Below, piece by piece: positions 9,974-19,349 of a DNA stretch of 64,000 nt; position 1 is the stretch's first letter, and every line of letters starts with the position of its first letter. The notes beneath the pieces are model-generated. The model had not been told where the DNA came from. It ran no database searches and worked only from the letters and a program-made list of their open reading frames with translations. Source of the DNA: Deltaproteobacteria bacterium (GTDB lineage Bacteria; Desulfobacterota; Desulfomonilia; Desulfomonilales; Desulfomonilaceae); the NCBI GenBank assembly GCA_026388665.1, contig JAPLJJ010000059.1, positions 1 through 64,000 of the forward strand. The letters are read 5' to 3'. The position numbers and the translations under genes were made by a program.

Positions 9974-10243
9974 TCAGTTGTCTTTGTTTTCTGTTAATCC
10001 AAACTGACTCAGGACATCTCTTATGAAAAAAGTGACATCATCTATTATTTGCGGGTATTTTTGACTGAATGTAGCCTCCTGGATTGCAGAAGAGACGCAT
10101 TCCGCCTGTTTTACCTTGTTCTCGGGCTTTGATATTGGGTTTCCCGAAGAGTCGTATTTCTCATAGCCTACCGCCATGACCACACCAGCGCTCAGAAAAG
10201 TGATCAGGGCTATGATTCCGAAGATCTTGCCAAGAGATCTCAT
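9974..10243 (-). CDS. Hypothetical membrane-anchored protein
   Basis: 89 aa with N-terminal hydrophobic segment, next to TPR gene. Confidence 0.5.
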   Translation of the reverse strand: MRSLGKIFGIIALITFLSAGVVMAVGYEKYDSSGNPISKPENKVKQAECVSSAIQEATFSQKYPQIIDDVTFFIRDVLSQFGLTENKDN

Positions 10244-10551
10244 TTTAATCCTCCAGCCTTTTAATCAAAAGGTATTACTCAATGTTATTATTATATCATA
10301 ACTTATTGAAAATGGCTACGCTTATAGGAACTGCTTACATGGCAAAGAAGTGTCCTTATTTTAACTTGCTGAAAATTGTTGCTTTATAATCTTAGATACT
10401 AAACACCTACACTCGGTCGCATTTTGGTAAGACCCCCGGCAAAGATTCTGCTTGACCAAAAAGACCTCGATCGGGCACGTTCTGAAATATTGGAGGCGTA
10501 TATCCTTTTTCGACTTGGACTTTCATCTGTTTTGCGCTGGATAGTGAAACG

Positions 10552-11212
10552 TATGCTCAATAAATTCCGTGACCCGATCAGTGGCCTGACACATCTCGCT
10601 GCGGCCGTAGGCGCGGTGTGCGGTGTGGTGATCCTCTTGTTCATCGGACACGACGACGCCACCAAGGCTATTTCGCTGGCGATCTATGGCCTTAGTCTAG
10701 TTCTGATGTTCGCGGCCAGCGCTACATATCACCTGGTCAAAGCTTCTCCGCGAGTAAATAAAGTTCTTCGAAAGGTTGATCACTCGGCCATCTATCTGTT
10801 GATTGCCGGCAGCTACACGCCTATTTGCCTCCACTTCTTCCAGGGCTTTTGGCAATGGTGGTTCGTAGGGATTATCTGGGGCATGGCGCTTATCGGCGTT
10901 GCGATCAAAGTCTTCATTATAAACGCGCCCCGCTGGCTCACGGCGGGGATTTACCTACTGATGGGCTGGCTAGCTCTCCTCGCCATTCCGGAGATGGTGG
11001 TGGCTGTGCCCGTGTCTGCGTTGATTTGGCTTGTCCTGGGTGGGCTCTTCTTTACGCTGGGAGCGGTGGTCTATATCAGCAAGAAGCCTGATTTCTATCC
11101 CAAGGTATTCGGCTTCCATGAAGTGTGGCATATCTTTGTGATTATTGGATGCGCGTGTCACTTTATTGTCATCGCGACCTTTATAGCGCCGAGTTCCATA
11201 GCGGCACTCTAA
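10552..11212 (+). CDS. Hemolysin III / PAQR family membrane protein
   Basis: DPISGLTHLAAAVGA, SATYHLVKASPRVNKVLRKVDHSAIYLLIAGSYTPI, FGFHEVWHIFVIIGCACHFIVI; start taken at ATG 10552 rather than TTG 10424. Confidence 0.9.
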
Positions 11213-11225
11213 CTTATCTTCTACA

Positions 11226-11286
11226 GCGCCACAGAAAAAGATAGCTCATATTAACATGTTAGAGCCACAGACAAAATCTGTGGCGC
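11226..11286. other. Nested inverted repeats downstream of the hemolysin III gene
   Basis: GCGCCACAGA (11226-11235) and GCCACAGA (11264-11271) can both pair with TCTGTGGCGC (11277-11286). Confidence 0.5.
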
Positions 11287-11443
11287 CATGTGGTTTCTTA
11301 TGGTGGATCGGGGAGAATTCATGAGAGTTCCTCGAAATACAAGAAGTGCTGCGGTTATTTTTGAGCACGCTTCCCACCAAATACCCCCGGCGTCATTTGC
11401 GATCGTTGCTTCGCCGAAATCGAATTTGGTTCTTCCCTGTCGG

Positions 11444-12043
11444 TTATCGCAACCCGTCCTCTTTTTTGGCTTCTTCCTTCTTAAGACCACCAACCCTAGC
11501 TAAGGGTCTTCCTGAATCCGTGACAACTAGCGCCACCACAATCTCGTCACCACGAGGAGCGTCCTGAACACGGATCGGCATCGCGTCAAAATGTGACCGC
11601 ACAAAGGCAGCGTCTTTATAATGAATTGGGACATCCAGTTCCGTCCCTGGCCCACCAATTTTCTTGGAAGATGGGATAATAGCCTTTCCGCCTCCCAGGG
11701 CCTCTCTAAAAGACGTGCCAAGTTTAGGGTGTAAAATTGCGGCTGCATGTTCTAACTCTCCTCGAGGCCCGACAATAGCGCCTTTTCCATAACTCTCGGC
11801 TTTATCGGGAGTTATGCCTAGCGCTTCCAGCGCCTTTTTTCCTAAGAGTTCTCCTAATTGCACGCCGATTTCGATCAGTTCTGAAAGATTTTCCTGGTAA
11901 CGACCTGCGAAAGGGTTCTTTATAACGGCGATAGCCGCGGCCCTTCTTGTTGCAGGACTCACCTGTTGTCCCATTTCCATTTGAGTTTCTTCAACTATGG
12001 TATAGATTTTCCTAATTTCCATTACATGTCCCCTTTTTTCCAA
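11444..12043 (-). CDS. Amino acid synthesis family protein (DUF1185-type)
   Basis: EIRKIYTIVEETQMEMGQ...RAAAIAVIKNPFAGRYQENLSELIEIG...SYGKGAIVGPRGELEHAAAILHPKLG...SSKKIGGPGTELDVPIHYK. Confidence 0.75.
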   Translation of the reverse strand: MEKRGHVMEIRKIYTIVEETQMEMGQQVSPATRRAAAIAVIKNPFAGRYQENLSELIEIGVQLGELLGKKALEALGITPDKAESYGKGAIVGPRGELEHAAAILHPKLGTSFREALGGGKAIIPSSKKIGGPGTELDVPIHYKDAAFVRSHFDAMPIRVQDAPRGDEIVVALVVTDSGRPLARVGGLKKEEAKKEDGLR

Positions 12044-12050
12044 AACGAAC

Positions 12051-12911
12051 TTAAGAAATAAGTGAAATTATCGACTTGATTCCTTTAGTAATGCGTGGTT
12101 GTCCTTTTATTGAAACAACCGCTCCGAATATGGTCCCTTTATCCGCAAGAGTTTCTGCGTAAGCAAGCGCTTTGTACAAACACGCTTCGACGAATTCTTC
12201 TTCCAGGTCTCCTACACTACAGGTCACTTCAACGCCTTTGAGGTCAGTTTGCGGATCTAATTTGTCAGCCAGTCTACGAACAATGTTTGGGTGATCGATA
12301 AATGTGGCGTTGGCTACCGCTGTGGCAGCCGCGTCAGCTAGAACCGCGGACCTAGCTAATATTGTAGTGGCAGATGCTATGCCTCGAGTGAAACTGCGGC
12401 CTCCGAGTCCGCTGGTGCAAACGCCTCCAATACCTAAATCTTCCGAAATTGAAATACGATGGGTAATTTCTGGCCTGTTGATGTCCGATCGAATACCAAC
12501 ATTAACACTTTCTCCGCCGGCTAATCGAATCGCAATGTCACCGCCGTTGTTAACGATCGTTTTAGACATTTCAAACGCGTGCAAGAAATCCGCGGTAGCA
12601 TCTGCGACGGCCCCTGCGACTGTGGCCATTGGCGTCAAATCTCGAGCGCCGACTTGCCGAGCACCCTCCCACATCTTGAAGGGAACCCCATCGCCTGAAG
12701 GAGGAAGAGAATTAACCACCGGCTCACTCAATTGATCTTTTCTCGCAGCAATTTCCCCCAGAATTTTTATCGAAAATTTTGCGGCATCTACACATAGATC
12801 CGGACGCGGCCGAGGACCCTGGAACGCCTCAATTATCATTCGCATCGGTCCGCAATCGACAAGAACGCTCTGATCACCAAGGACAAATATTTCGGATTCC
12901 CATCTACTCAG
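12051..12911 (-). CDS. UPF0280 family protein (ApbE-like fold); start extended to a CTG codon
   Basis: MATVAGAVADATADFLHAFEMSKTIVNNGGDIAIRL, GIGGVCTSGLGGRSFTRGIASA. ORF track starts at ATG 12845, but the same frame is open back to CTG 12909-12911 with AGAGGG 7 nt upstream. Confidence 0.7.
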   Translation of the reverse strand: MSRWESEIFVLGDQSVLVDCGPMRMIIEAFQGPRPRPDLCVDAAKFSIKILGEIAARKDQLSEPVVNSLPPSGDGVPFKMWEGARQVGARDLTPMATVAGAVADATADFLHAFEMSKTIVNNGGDIAIRLAGGESVNVGIRSDINRPEITHRISISEDLGIGGVCTSGLGGRSFTRGIASATTILARSAVLADAAATAVANATFIDHPNIVRRLADKLDPQTDLKGVEVTCSVGDLEEEFVEACLYKALAYAETLADKGTIFGAVVSIKGQPRITKGIKSIISLIS

Positions 12912-12914
12912 GAT

Positions 12915-14414
12915 TTAACCCTCTTTGACGAAAGGCTTTATAGCCTCCTCATGTCCACCCATTTTCCTGTAATCATCAAGAGTCATGGTGTATTCAATAG
13001 GGCAAATGGTTGCCGGAGTTGGTGTCCAACTGAAAGCTCCCGGCATAACTTTTTCAACATCAACCATGAAATTAATCCCACCTCCAGGCAAAACAAAAGT
13101 GGGCGCCCCACCTACAGTGAGCCTAGCCTTGTTAGTATGTACCGCATATGTCAATCTAATTGGGTAGTTAGTGACACCGGCACGGGCGCTCCCACCGGAG
13201 CCACCACAGTAAATTGCTGATACACGTGCATTCTCACATGTCTCCGCTATAGTTTGAACCGTATCTTTAGCCTCGGGTGAGATATCTATTTCTTTCAGAG
13301 ATCCTGTTGAGGTCAATTGAAACATGCTCGCGAGTCGTCCGGTCGTTTCTGTAATTAAGATCAACATTCCCGGTTTCGCTATTTTGGGGTCTACACTTTC
13401 AATCACGTCCAGAGGATCTTCGATTGACGTTCCTCCCCATCCATTCCCGTAATCCCCAAAATACCGCCCAGGTGTGCTTCTGCGAAATTTTAGCTTAACA
13501 CCCGAAGGGGCCGCCCCAACGTAAACCCCTGCCGCGTGCTCACTGAGTAAGCCAGTTAAATGTGAATCCAAGATTATTACTTCATCCGCGACTTTTTTAA
13601 ATATCTCGGCAAATAATCCCAGCGTAGCGCTTCCACACCCTACACGCATTAAGTAATCTTTCTTGCCATTGATTATAGGCGCACCACCAACCTGGAGATC
13701 CAGGGTCGCCCCATTTTCAATCTTCAGACGAGTTTTTTTCCGGTTCGCTACATCTGCGACTAATCTGGCCACAAAAAGGCCATCCTGGCCAGTAAGAAGG
13801 TTTACCCCTCCAAGAGACAAAATCTTGGAACCGTATTCTTCCGTGGTCAAATGCCCGACTTTTCTGCGATGGTAAAATATTGGAGAGCCTTCCTCGCCTA
13901 GAGGCTTATCCGTATCAACCTTGATTTTTACCCCTGAGTAACTTAACGGAGCCTCTGTGACCACTGTCACCACATCTATTCCATTGACCTTGTTTTGAAC
14001 GATGTGGGGGGCCGGTTTACAATCAGGGTACGTAGTGCCCGCCCCAATTCCCGTTATCAGAGGTTGACGGATCTCTGAACGCCAATCCAGTCCCACCATG
14101 CTTTGCACATCCGAATAGGTCTTTAGTTTGATTACTCGCTCAAGATTCCCATCTTGGTTGATATAGCGTTGACATGCGCCGTAAAAGCCTTCCTTTATTT
14201 TGCATTCTATAGGGCAAGCATCGCATTGAACATACTGTTCCGGTGGTATATATTCGGCGCAAATAGCATCGTTCGTGCAGACTCGGAGACAGGCGCCACA
14301 GTCACTACACTTTTCGTTTATTATAGCTTTTTTGTTTCTGACCCTGATTGCCGACTGAGGACAAACAGGCAAGCAATCGGCGCATCCTATACATTTGATA
14401 CTATCAACTTTCAT
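12915..14414 (-). CDS. 6-hydroxynicotinate reductase-like iron-sulfur protein
   Basis: N-term 2x[4Fe-4S] (CIGCADCLPVCP, CSDCGACLRVC) and CDACPIECKIKEGFYGACQRY, then a long flavin/substrate-type C-terminal body; adjacency to an enamidase homologue. Confidence 0.65.
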   Translation of the reverse strand: MKVDSIKCIGCADCLPVCPQSAIRVRNKKAIINEKCSDCGACLRVCTNDAICAEYIPPEQYVQCDACPIECKIKEGFYGACQRYINQDGNLERVIKLKTYSDVQSMVGLDWRSEIRQPLITGIGAGTTYPDCKPAPHIVQNKVNGIDVVTVVTEAPLSYSGVKIKVDTDKPLGEEGSPIFYHRRKVGHLTTEEYGSKILSLGGVNLLTGQDGLFVARLVADVANRKKTRLKIENGATLDLQVGGAPIINGKKDYLMRVGCGSATLGLFAEIFKKVADEVIILDSHLTGLLSEHAAGVYVGAAPSGVKLKFRRSTPGRYFGDYGNGWGGTSIEDPLDVIESVDPKIAKPGMLILITETTGRLASMFQLTSTGSLKEIDISPEAKDTVQTIAETCENARVSAIYCGGSGGSARAGVTNYPIRLTYAVHTNKARLTVGGAPTFVLPGGGINFMVDVEKVMPGAFSWTPTPATICPIEYTMTLDDYRKMGGHEEAIKPFVKEG

Positions 14415-14448
14415 CTTTACCCACGTTTACAATTACGAAATGTTGATT

Positions 14449-15615
14449 CTAATTGAATGACGGCTTTCTGGCCGCTGGTGGCGTGTTTCGACTTGTTTTC
14501 ACATGGATTTTCCCATCCATCATCACCATCGAAACCCCAGGAATGTCACCAACTTTGATCGCGTCCAGAGCTGTTTTACCGACTGATCCCATCGGCGAGT
14601 CCATCATTACCAGATCAGCGGGTGCCCCTACACGAATGAAACCAGTATCAAGCTTGAATACTTTAGCCGTATTGCCGGTCGCCATACAGATAGCCTCTTC
14701 AGGTTTAACGGTGGTCAGTGAAGCTACCATACAAATGACCCTCAGTATCCCCAGAGGGATGACGCCAGTTCCTGAAGGAGCGTCATTACCTATTATAAAC
14801 CGGGAGAGCGCTTGGCCTTCCAGACCAATGCTTACAGCATCAAGAAGCGCCTTGGGATTCCCACAATGAACCAACTCAATAGCATAGTTCGTATCGTTAA
14901 TAAGTTTCCTAATTTCGTCAGTAGACATAGCCGTTGGACCGCCGTTAACATGACACGCCACATCAGGGTCCGTGGCCATAACCTGTTCAGCGGTAACAGT
15001 GTCGCTCCCGGGAATTGATGTTCCTCCCGTGTGCATCAGAACTGTCATGTTGTTTTTCCTGGCCCATTTGACCATTGGCGCTGCGTCGGCAGGAAATTTG
15101 ACCGAGCCTAAACCTATTTCACCAACTATTTGTACGCCCTCACGGGCCATTTCCTCGAAATCTTTTTCGACCAAACCTTTTTCAAGGATCACAGCGCCCC
15201 CGATGACTTTTGCGCCACCTGGTCGAAAATTACCAAAGGACTTAGCAACCAGAATGGCCAAGGCTTTTGTTCCTGCAGGATCTTTGGGGCGTCCTGGCAA
15301 ATGCACTTCACCGGCGGATATTATCGTGGTGACTCCTCCGTGGGTCTCACTTTCAATAAAATCCATTTGTTTTTGTCTAGGAGTGTAATCGCCAAGGACG
15401 ACGTGACAATGTGAATCAATGAGGCCTGGCGCTACGGTTGTTCCGTTCGCGTCTATCACTGAATGCGCATCCTCACACAATAAAGACGCTGCGCCTATTG
15501 CAGCTATCTTGTTATCTTCTATCAGAAGGCTATCAGCGTTTATTATAGGACCTTGTATGTCTCCTGAAATCAGTGTTCCTATGTTCTTAATCAACGTCCT
15601 AGACATAAATGACAA
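14449..15615 (-). CDS. Enamidase-like amidohydrolase (1,4,5,6-tetrahydro-6-oxonicotinate hydrolysing family)
   Basis: VAPGLIDSHCHV, YTPRQKQMDFIESETHGGVTTIISAG, PGRPKDPAGTKALAI, GGAVILEKGLVEKDF, MHTGGTSIPGSDTVTA, HVNGGPTAMS, GNDAPSGTGVIPLGILR, KTSRNTPPAARK closely resemble E. barkeri Ena as I remember it. Confidence 0.8.
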   Translation of the reverse strand: MSFMSRTLIKNIGTLISGDIQGPIINADSLLIEDNKIAAIGAASLLCEDAHSVIDANGTTVAPGLIDSHCHVVLGDYTPRQKQMDFIESETHGGVTTIISAGEVHLPGRPKDPAGTKALAILVAKSFGNFRPGGAKVIGGAVILEKGLVEKDFEEMAREGVQIVGEIGLGSVKFPADAAPMVKWARKNNMTVLMHTGGTSIPGSDTVTAEQVMATDPDVACHVNGGPTAMSTDEIRKLINDTNYAIELVHCGNPKALLDAVSIGLEGQALSRFIIGNDAPSGTGVIPLGILRVICMVASLTTVKPEEAICMATGNTAKVFKLDTGFIRVGAPADLVMMDSPMGSVGKTALDAIKVGDIPGVSMVMMDGKIHVKTSRNTPPAARKPSFN

Positions 15616-15662
15616 CTCCTCGTTTCCTAAAATGATCTCTTAATTTTTTGAACCGACTCGGA

Positions 15663-17954
15663 TTATTGAATCGGGTTTACCCGTATCTTGATGGCTCCCG
15701 AATGAATAGCTTTCATGACTCGTTCGAGGTTCGCGGGTAAGAAATAAATTCTTACTCCTAGAGCGTCAGCAATAGCGTTTACTATCGCAGGGGCAGTCGG
15801 TATTAGAGCCGGCTCGCCGACCCCTTTCGCTCCAAATGGCCCTGTGGGTTCAGGATCCTCGATGATTATAGCTTCTACTACCGGCATATCAGAGCAGGTA
15901 GGCACATGATAATCTTTGAGAGAGATAGTTTTCCCTGGAATGAACTCTTCCATTAAGGCAAAACCTAGACCCATTGCGACCCCGCCGTAAATCTGGCCTC
16001 TTACACAATCAGGATTTATCGCTCTACCTACATCGTGAGCTGCGACAATTTTTACGACGGTGACTTCGCCAGTTAAAATGTCAATTTCAACTTCCGCCAA
16101 TTGTGTTGCAAAAGCGAAAGTAGCGTATGGTTTGCCTTCTCCAGTAGCTTGATCCAACGGGGTAGTTTCAGGATCAAAAAAGCCCTGCCATTTCAGTGGA
16201 ATCCCTTCCCGTTCAGATCTCTTTGCAACTTGTTCCATGCTTACAAATCTTTCGGTGTTTGAACTATCCACGATTTTCCCTTTTCTTAAGGACAAAACCC
16301 CTCGACTTGTCTTGAGCATGGTCGCAGCTTGGGTTAATAGCGTTTCTTTAAGTTTCTTCGTTGCGTCCAGTACTGCGTTTCCAGAGATGTAAGTCTGTCT
16401 GCTGGCTGAAGTTGCGCCTGCCGAGGTTGTCAAACCGGTATCAGCGTTAACCAAATTTACTTGATCGGGATCTAAGCCAAGTTCCGTTGCCGCGATCTGA
16501 ATCAAAACGGTTGAGGATCCCTGGCCAATATCGGCTGCGCCAGAGAATAAGGTTACCTGACCATTGGATTGTAGCTCAACCTGCGCTGTTGACGGATTCT
16601 GAACTCCGGTATTGCCTATCCCGTACATCATACAACCCAGACCCACTCCACGAAGAACTCTTTTGTCTAAGAGCGGAGCGTTTTTCTTGATCCTCTCATA
16701 ATGAGGCGCTACGGCTTCAAGACATTCTCCGATACCGACACTTGCGGTAAGCTCCTGTCTCGTAGCAGTCGTGGAACCCAACCTGAGAAGGTTTTTACGT
16801 CTGATTTCAAGAGGACTAATGCCGAGAGCCTCGGCAAGTAAATCCATTTGTGACTCATGCGCAAAAGCGATTTGAGGGACCCCAAAACCTCTCATTGCGC
16901 CCGCAATCGGATTGTTGGTGTATGCAAAAATCGACTCAATGTGGACGTTGGGAACTTCATATGGGCCGGTGGCGTGAGCCGCGGAACGAGTGACGACAGC
17001 CATTCCATAAGACGCATAAGCGCCGGTATCACCAATTATCTTTACATCAACCGCCAATAGTCGCCCATCTTTGTCAGCCGCTGATTTGTATCGAATTTTA
17101 AGAGGATGTCTTTTGGGAGTGCTCAGGAAGGCTTCTTCACGGCTAAAGGTCATTCTAACCGATCTGTTCAAGAGATATGCCGCTAGACCTAAGAAACCTT
17201 GAGTATTAAGATCTAGTTTAGATCCAAACCCACCACCTGTTGCGGTTTGTATGATTCGAATTTTATTTTCCGGTAGTCCTAACAACCTTGCTACATCTGC
17301 TTGGTCATAATGAGGGTTTTGGGTTGTAGCATAAATTACGACGCATCCATCTTCGTCAACAAAAGCAGCGCCCGCGTCCGGTTCAAGATACGCATGTTCA
17401 GCGAAACTCGTTTGATACAATCTTTCAATGACTACATCAGCTTTTTCAAAAGCTGCATCCGGAACCCCTTTCTTTATTAATCGTGTCCCGAGAAGATTAC
17501 CTTTTTCATGAATTAACGGCGCGCCTGGAGCTAAAGCTACCTCCGGATCGAAAACAGGAGCTAGCTCTCTATATGTCACGCGGATTCTTGAAAGAGCGGT
17601 CCGCGCGGAATCTTCAGAATTGGCTGCCACCAGAGCAACAGGGTCACCGATGAATCTAACTTTTTTATCAGCTAAAAGTGCTTGGTCTTTGTTGATAATT
17701 CCAAATCTGTTCCGACCAGGAATATCTCGAGCTGTGAAGACAGCTACACATCCTGGCGTGTTCAAGGCATCCTGACATTCTATCGTTTCAATCAACGCAT
17801 GAGGCAACTCACTTCTCAATACTTTTAGCAACAAAGCGTTTTTCAAAGCGACATCGTTTGAGAATATAGCGCTGCCTTTAAGTTTAGCGTCCGCTCCTAT
17901 ACGAGGGATGTCCCGGCCTATTGATCCGAAAATTTCCTCATTAATTTTGGTCAA
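15663..17954 (-). CDS. Molybdenum hydroxylase large (Mo-cofactor) subunit, xanthine dehydrogenase family; candidate nicotinate dehydrogenase
   Basis: 763 aa; GGGFGSKLDL, AGAMRGFGVPQIAFAHESQMD, AADIGQGSSTVLIQIAATELG, GAKGVGEPALIP. Confidence 0.9.
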   Translation of the reverse strand: MTKINEEIFGSIGRDIPRIGADAKLKGSAIFSNDVALKNALLLKVLRSELPHALIETIECQDALNTPGCVAVFTARDIPGRNRFGIINKDQALLADKKVRFIGDPVALVAANSEDSARTALSRIRVTYRELAPVFDPEVALAPGAPLIHEKGNLLGTRLIKKGVPDAAFEKADVVIERLYQTSFAEHAYLEPDAGAAFVDEDGCVVIYATTQNPHYDQADVARLLGLPENKIRIIQTATGGGFGSKLDLNTQGFLGLAAYLLNRSVRMTFSREEAFLSTPKRHPLKIRYKSAADKDGRLLAVDVKIIGDTGAYASYGMAVVTRSAAHATGPYEVPNVHIESIFAYTNNPIAGAMRGFGVPQIAFAHESQMDLLAEALGISPLEIRRKNLLRLGSTTATRQELTASVGIGECLEAVAPHYERIKKNAPLLDKRVLRGVGLGCMMYGIGNTGVQNPSTAQVELQSNGQVTLFSGAADIGQGSSTVLIQIAATELGLDPDQVNLVNADTGLTTSAGATSASRQTYISGNAVLDATKKLKETLLTQAATMLKTSRGVLSLRKGKIVDSSNTERFVSMEQVAKRSEREGIPLKWQGFFDPETTPLDQATGEGKPYATFAFATQLAEVEIDILTGEVTVVKIVAAHDVGRAINPDCVRGQIYGGVAMGLGFALMEEFIPGKTISLKDYHVPTCSDMPVVEAIIIEDPEPTGPFGAKGVGEPALIPTAPAIVNAIADALGVRIYFLPANLERVMKAIHSGAIKIRVNPIQ

Positions 17955-18807
17955 GAAGCACGTCCTCCAAGCACTTTAGAACAAGACCTGCGATGGCCGG
18001 CCGCTTATATTCCGTTGAATGCCGTGCTCCTACTAGGTCAATTATCTGTTTAGCTACCAGTTCACTAGCCTCTTGAAGTATTTTGAATTCAGGTCTTAGT
18101 CCCTTTATGGAATTTTCCGCCTGCCGCATCCGAAGCGGGGTAGGAGCGACTGATCCCACTGATATTCGTAACTCCTCTATGCATCCGGAATCATTAAGGC
18201 TCCCTAATACGGCTGCGTTTACTCTTGCTATCGACAGACTTTTCCGCCGCGCTATCCGTCGGTAGCTTTGCTTAAAGTTACTTTCAACCGGTCGCAGCAG
18301 AATACCTGTAATTAATTCATCGGGTGTCAACGTGTTTGAATAAGGGCCTACAATGAGCTTTTCCAGCTTTTCTATTCTCGTGGAATCAGCTTTTTGAATC
18401 ATGATTTCAGCTTCGTGGATCATCATTCCGGGCACACTATCCGCAGCCGGAGAAGAGTTCGCGATGTTACCTCCCAATGTCCCTACATTTCTTATCTGCT
18501 GGCTACCAACACAACCCATTGCAACGTGGAGAGCAGGAAATGTTCGGGCTAGCAACGTATCGTTTATTAATTCCGAATATGTTAGATTAGAGCCTATCTT
18601 TATGAAGTCGCGATATTTTTCTATTGACCTTATTTCCTGTAGTCGTGAAATATCCAGGACAAACTTCGGGGAGAGCGATCCTCCTCTCAGTGAAATCATG
18701 AGATCGGTCCCGCCTGCCATGATCTCAGTTTCAAGGCCATGCGCAGACAAGAAATCTAAGCACTCTTGCAGAGAGTCAGTCCGTACGTATTTGAATTCAC
18801 TTCTCAT
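17941..18807 (-). CDS. Molybdenum hydroxylase FAD-binding (medium) subunit
   Basis: MAGGTDLMISLRGG, GCVGSQQIRNVGTLGGNIANSSPAADS. Confidence 0.92.
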   Translation of the reverse strand: MRSEFKYVRTDSLQECLDFLSAHGLETEIMAGGTDLMISLRGGSLSPKFVLDISRLQEIRSIEKYRDFIKIGSNLTYSELINDTLLARTFPALHVAMGCVGSQQIRNVGTLGGNIANSSPAADSVPGMMIHEAEIMIQKADSTRIEKLEKLIVGPYSNTLTPDELITGILLRPVESNFKQSYRRIARRKSLSIARVNAAVLGSLNDSGCIEELRISVGSVAPTPLRMRQAENSIKGLRPEFKILQEASELVAKQIIDLVGARHSTEYKRPAIAGLVLKCLEDVLLDQN

Positions 18808-19340
18808 TTGTCGGTAGTCTTTTGAAGCTCACCTTCTTGCCGCGCGGCTTCTTCCACTGCTTCGATTATCTGAACATAGCCTGCGCATCGACACAAATTA
18901 CCTGACAATGCGTTAATGATTTGATCTCTAGATGGTTGTTTATATTCATCCAGCAATGCTTTAGTGGACATAAGCATGCCTGGCGAGCAAAAGCCGCATT
19001 GAATAGAACCTTTATCGAGGAAGGCTTTCTGGAGGTAATTCATGGTCCCGCTTACAGCTAGACCTTCTACTGTTTCGACTGTTCTGCCATCTAGTTGAGC
19101 CGCCAAAATCAAACATCCATTAACAGCTTTTCCATCCAGGATAATCGTGCAGGCCCCGCATTCACCAATCCCACAACCCTCTTTTATTCCTGTCAGACCT
19201 AACCTGTTGCGGAGAGTATCTACAGCCGTTTCCCATGGTTTTATCTTGACCTGTATATCGGAACCATTGAGAGAAAAACAAATTTCCAGATTGGCCTGTT
19301 CGTCTTGCGCGATTTCTTGATTCATAACGAGAAACCTCAA
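18804..19340 (-). CDS. Molybdenum hydroxylase 2x[2Fe-2S] small subunit
   Basis: GIKEGCGIGECGACTIILDGKAVNGCLILA, QCGFCSPGMLMS, NLCRCAGYVQI. Confidence 0.95.
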   Translation of the reverse strand: MRFLVMNQEIAQDEQANLEICFSLNGSDIQVKIKPWETAVDTLRNRLGLTGIKEGCGIGECGACTIILDGKAVNGCLILAAQLDGRTVETVEGLAVSGTMNYLQKAFLDKGSIQCGFCSPGMLMSTKALLDEYKQPSRDQIINALSGNLCRCAGYVQIIEAVEEAARQEGELQKTTDK

Positions 19341-19349
19341 GATTTAGGG

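Noticed and set aside
12304-12735. 143-aa plus-strand ORF
   Set aside because: Antisense to the UPF0280 gene; low-complexity Ala/Ser/Pro translation.
14453-15388. Two 138-aa plus-strand ORFs (14453-14869, 14972-15388)
   Set aside because: Antisense to the well-supported enamidase-like gene.
15663-17954. Possible selenocysteine (in-frame UGA) in the Mo hydroxylase
   Set aside because: The ORF is uninterrupted over its full expected length, so no recoding is needed.
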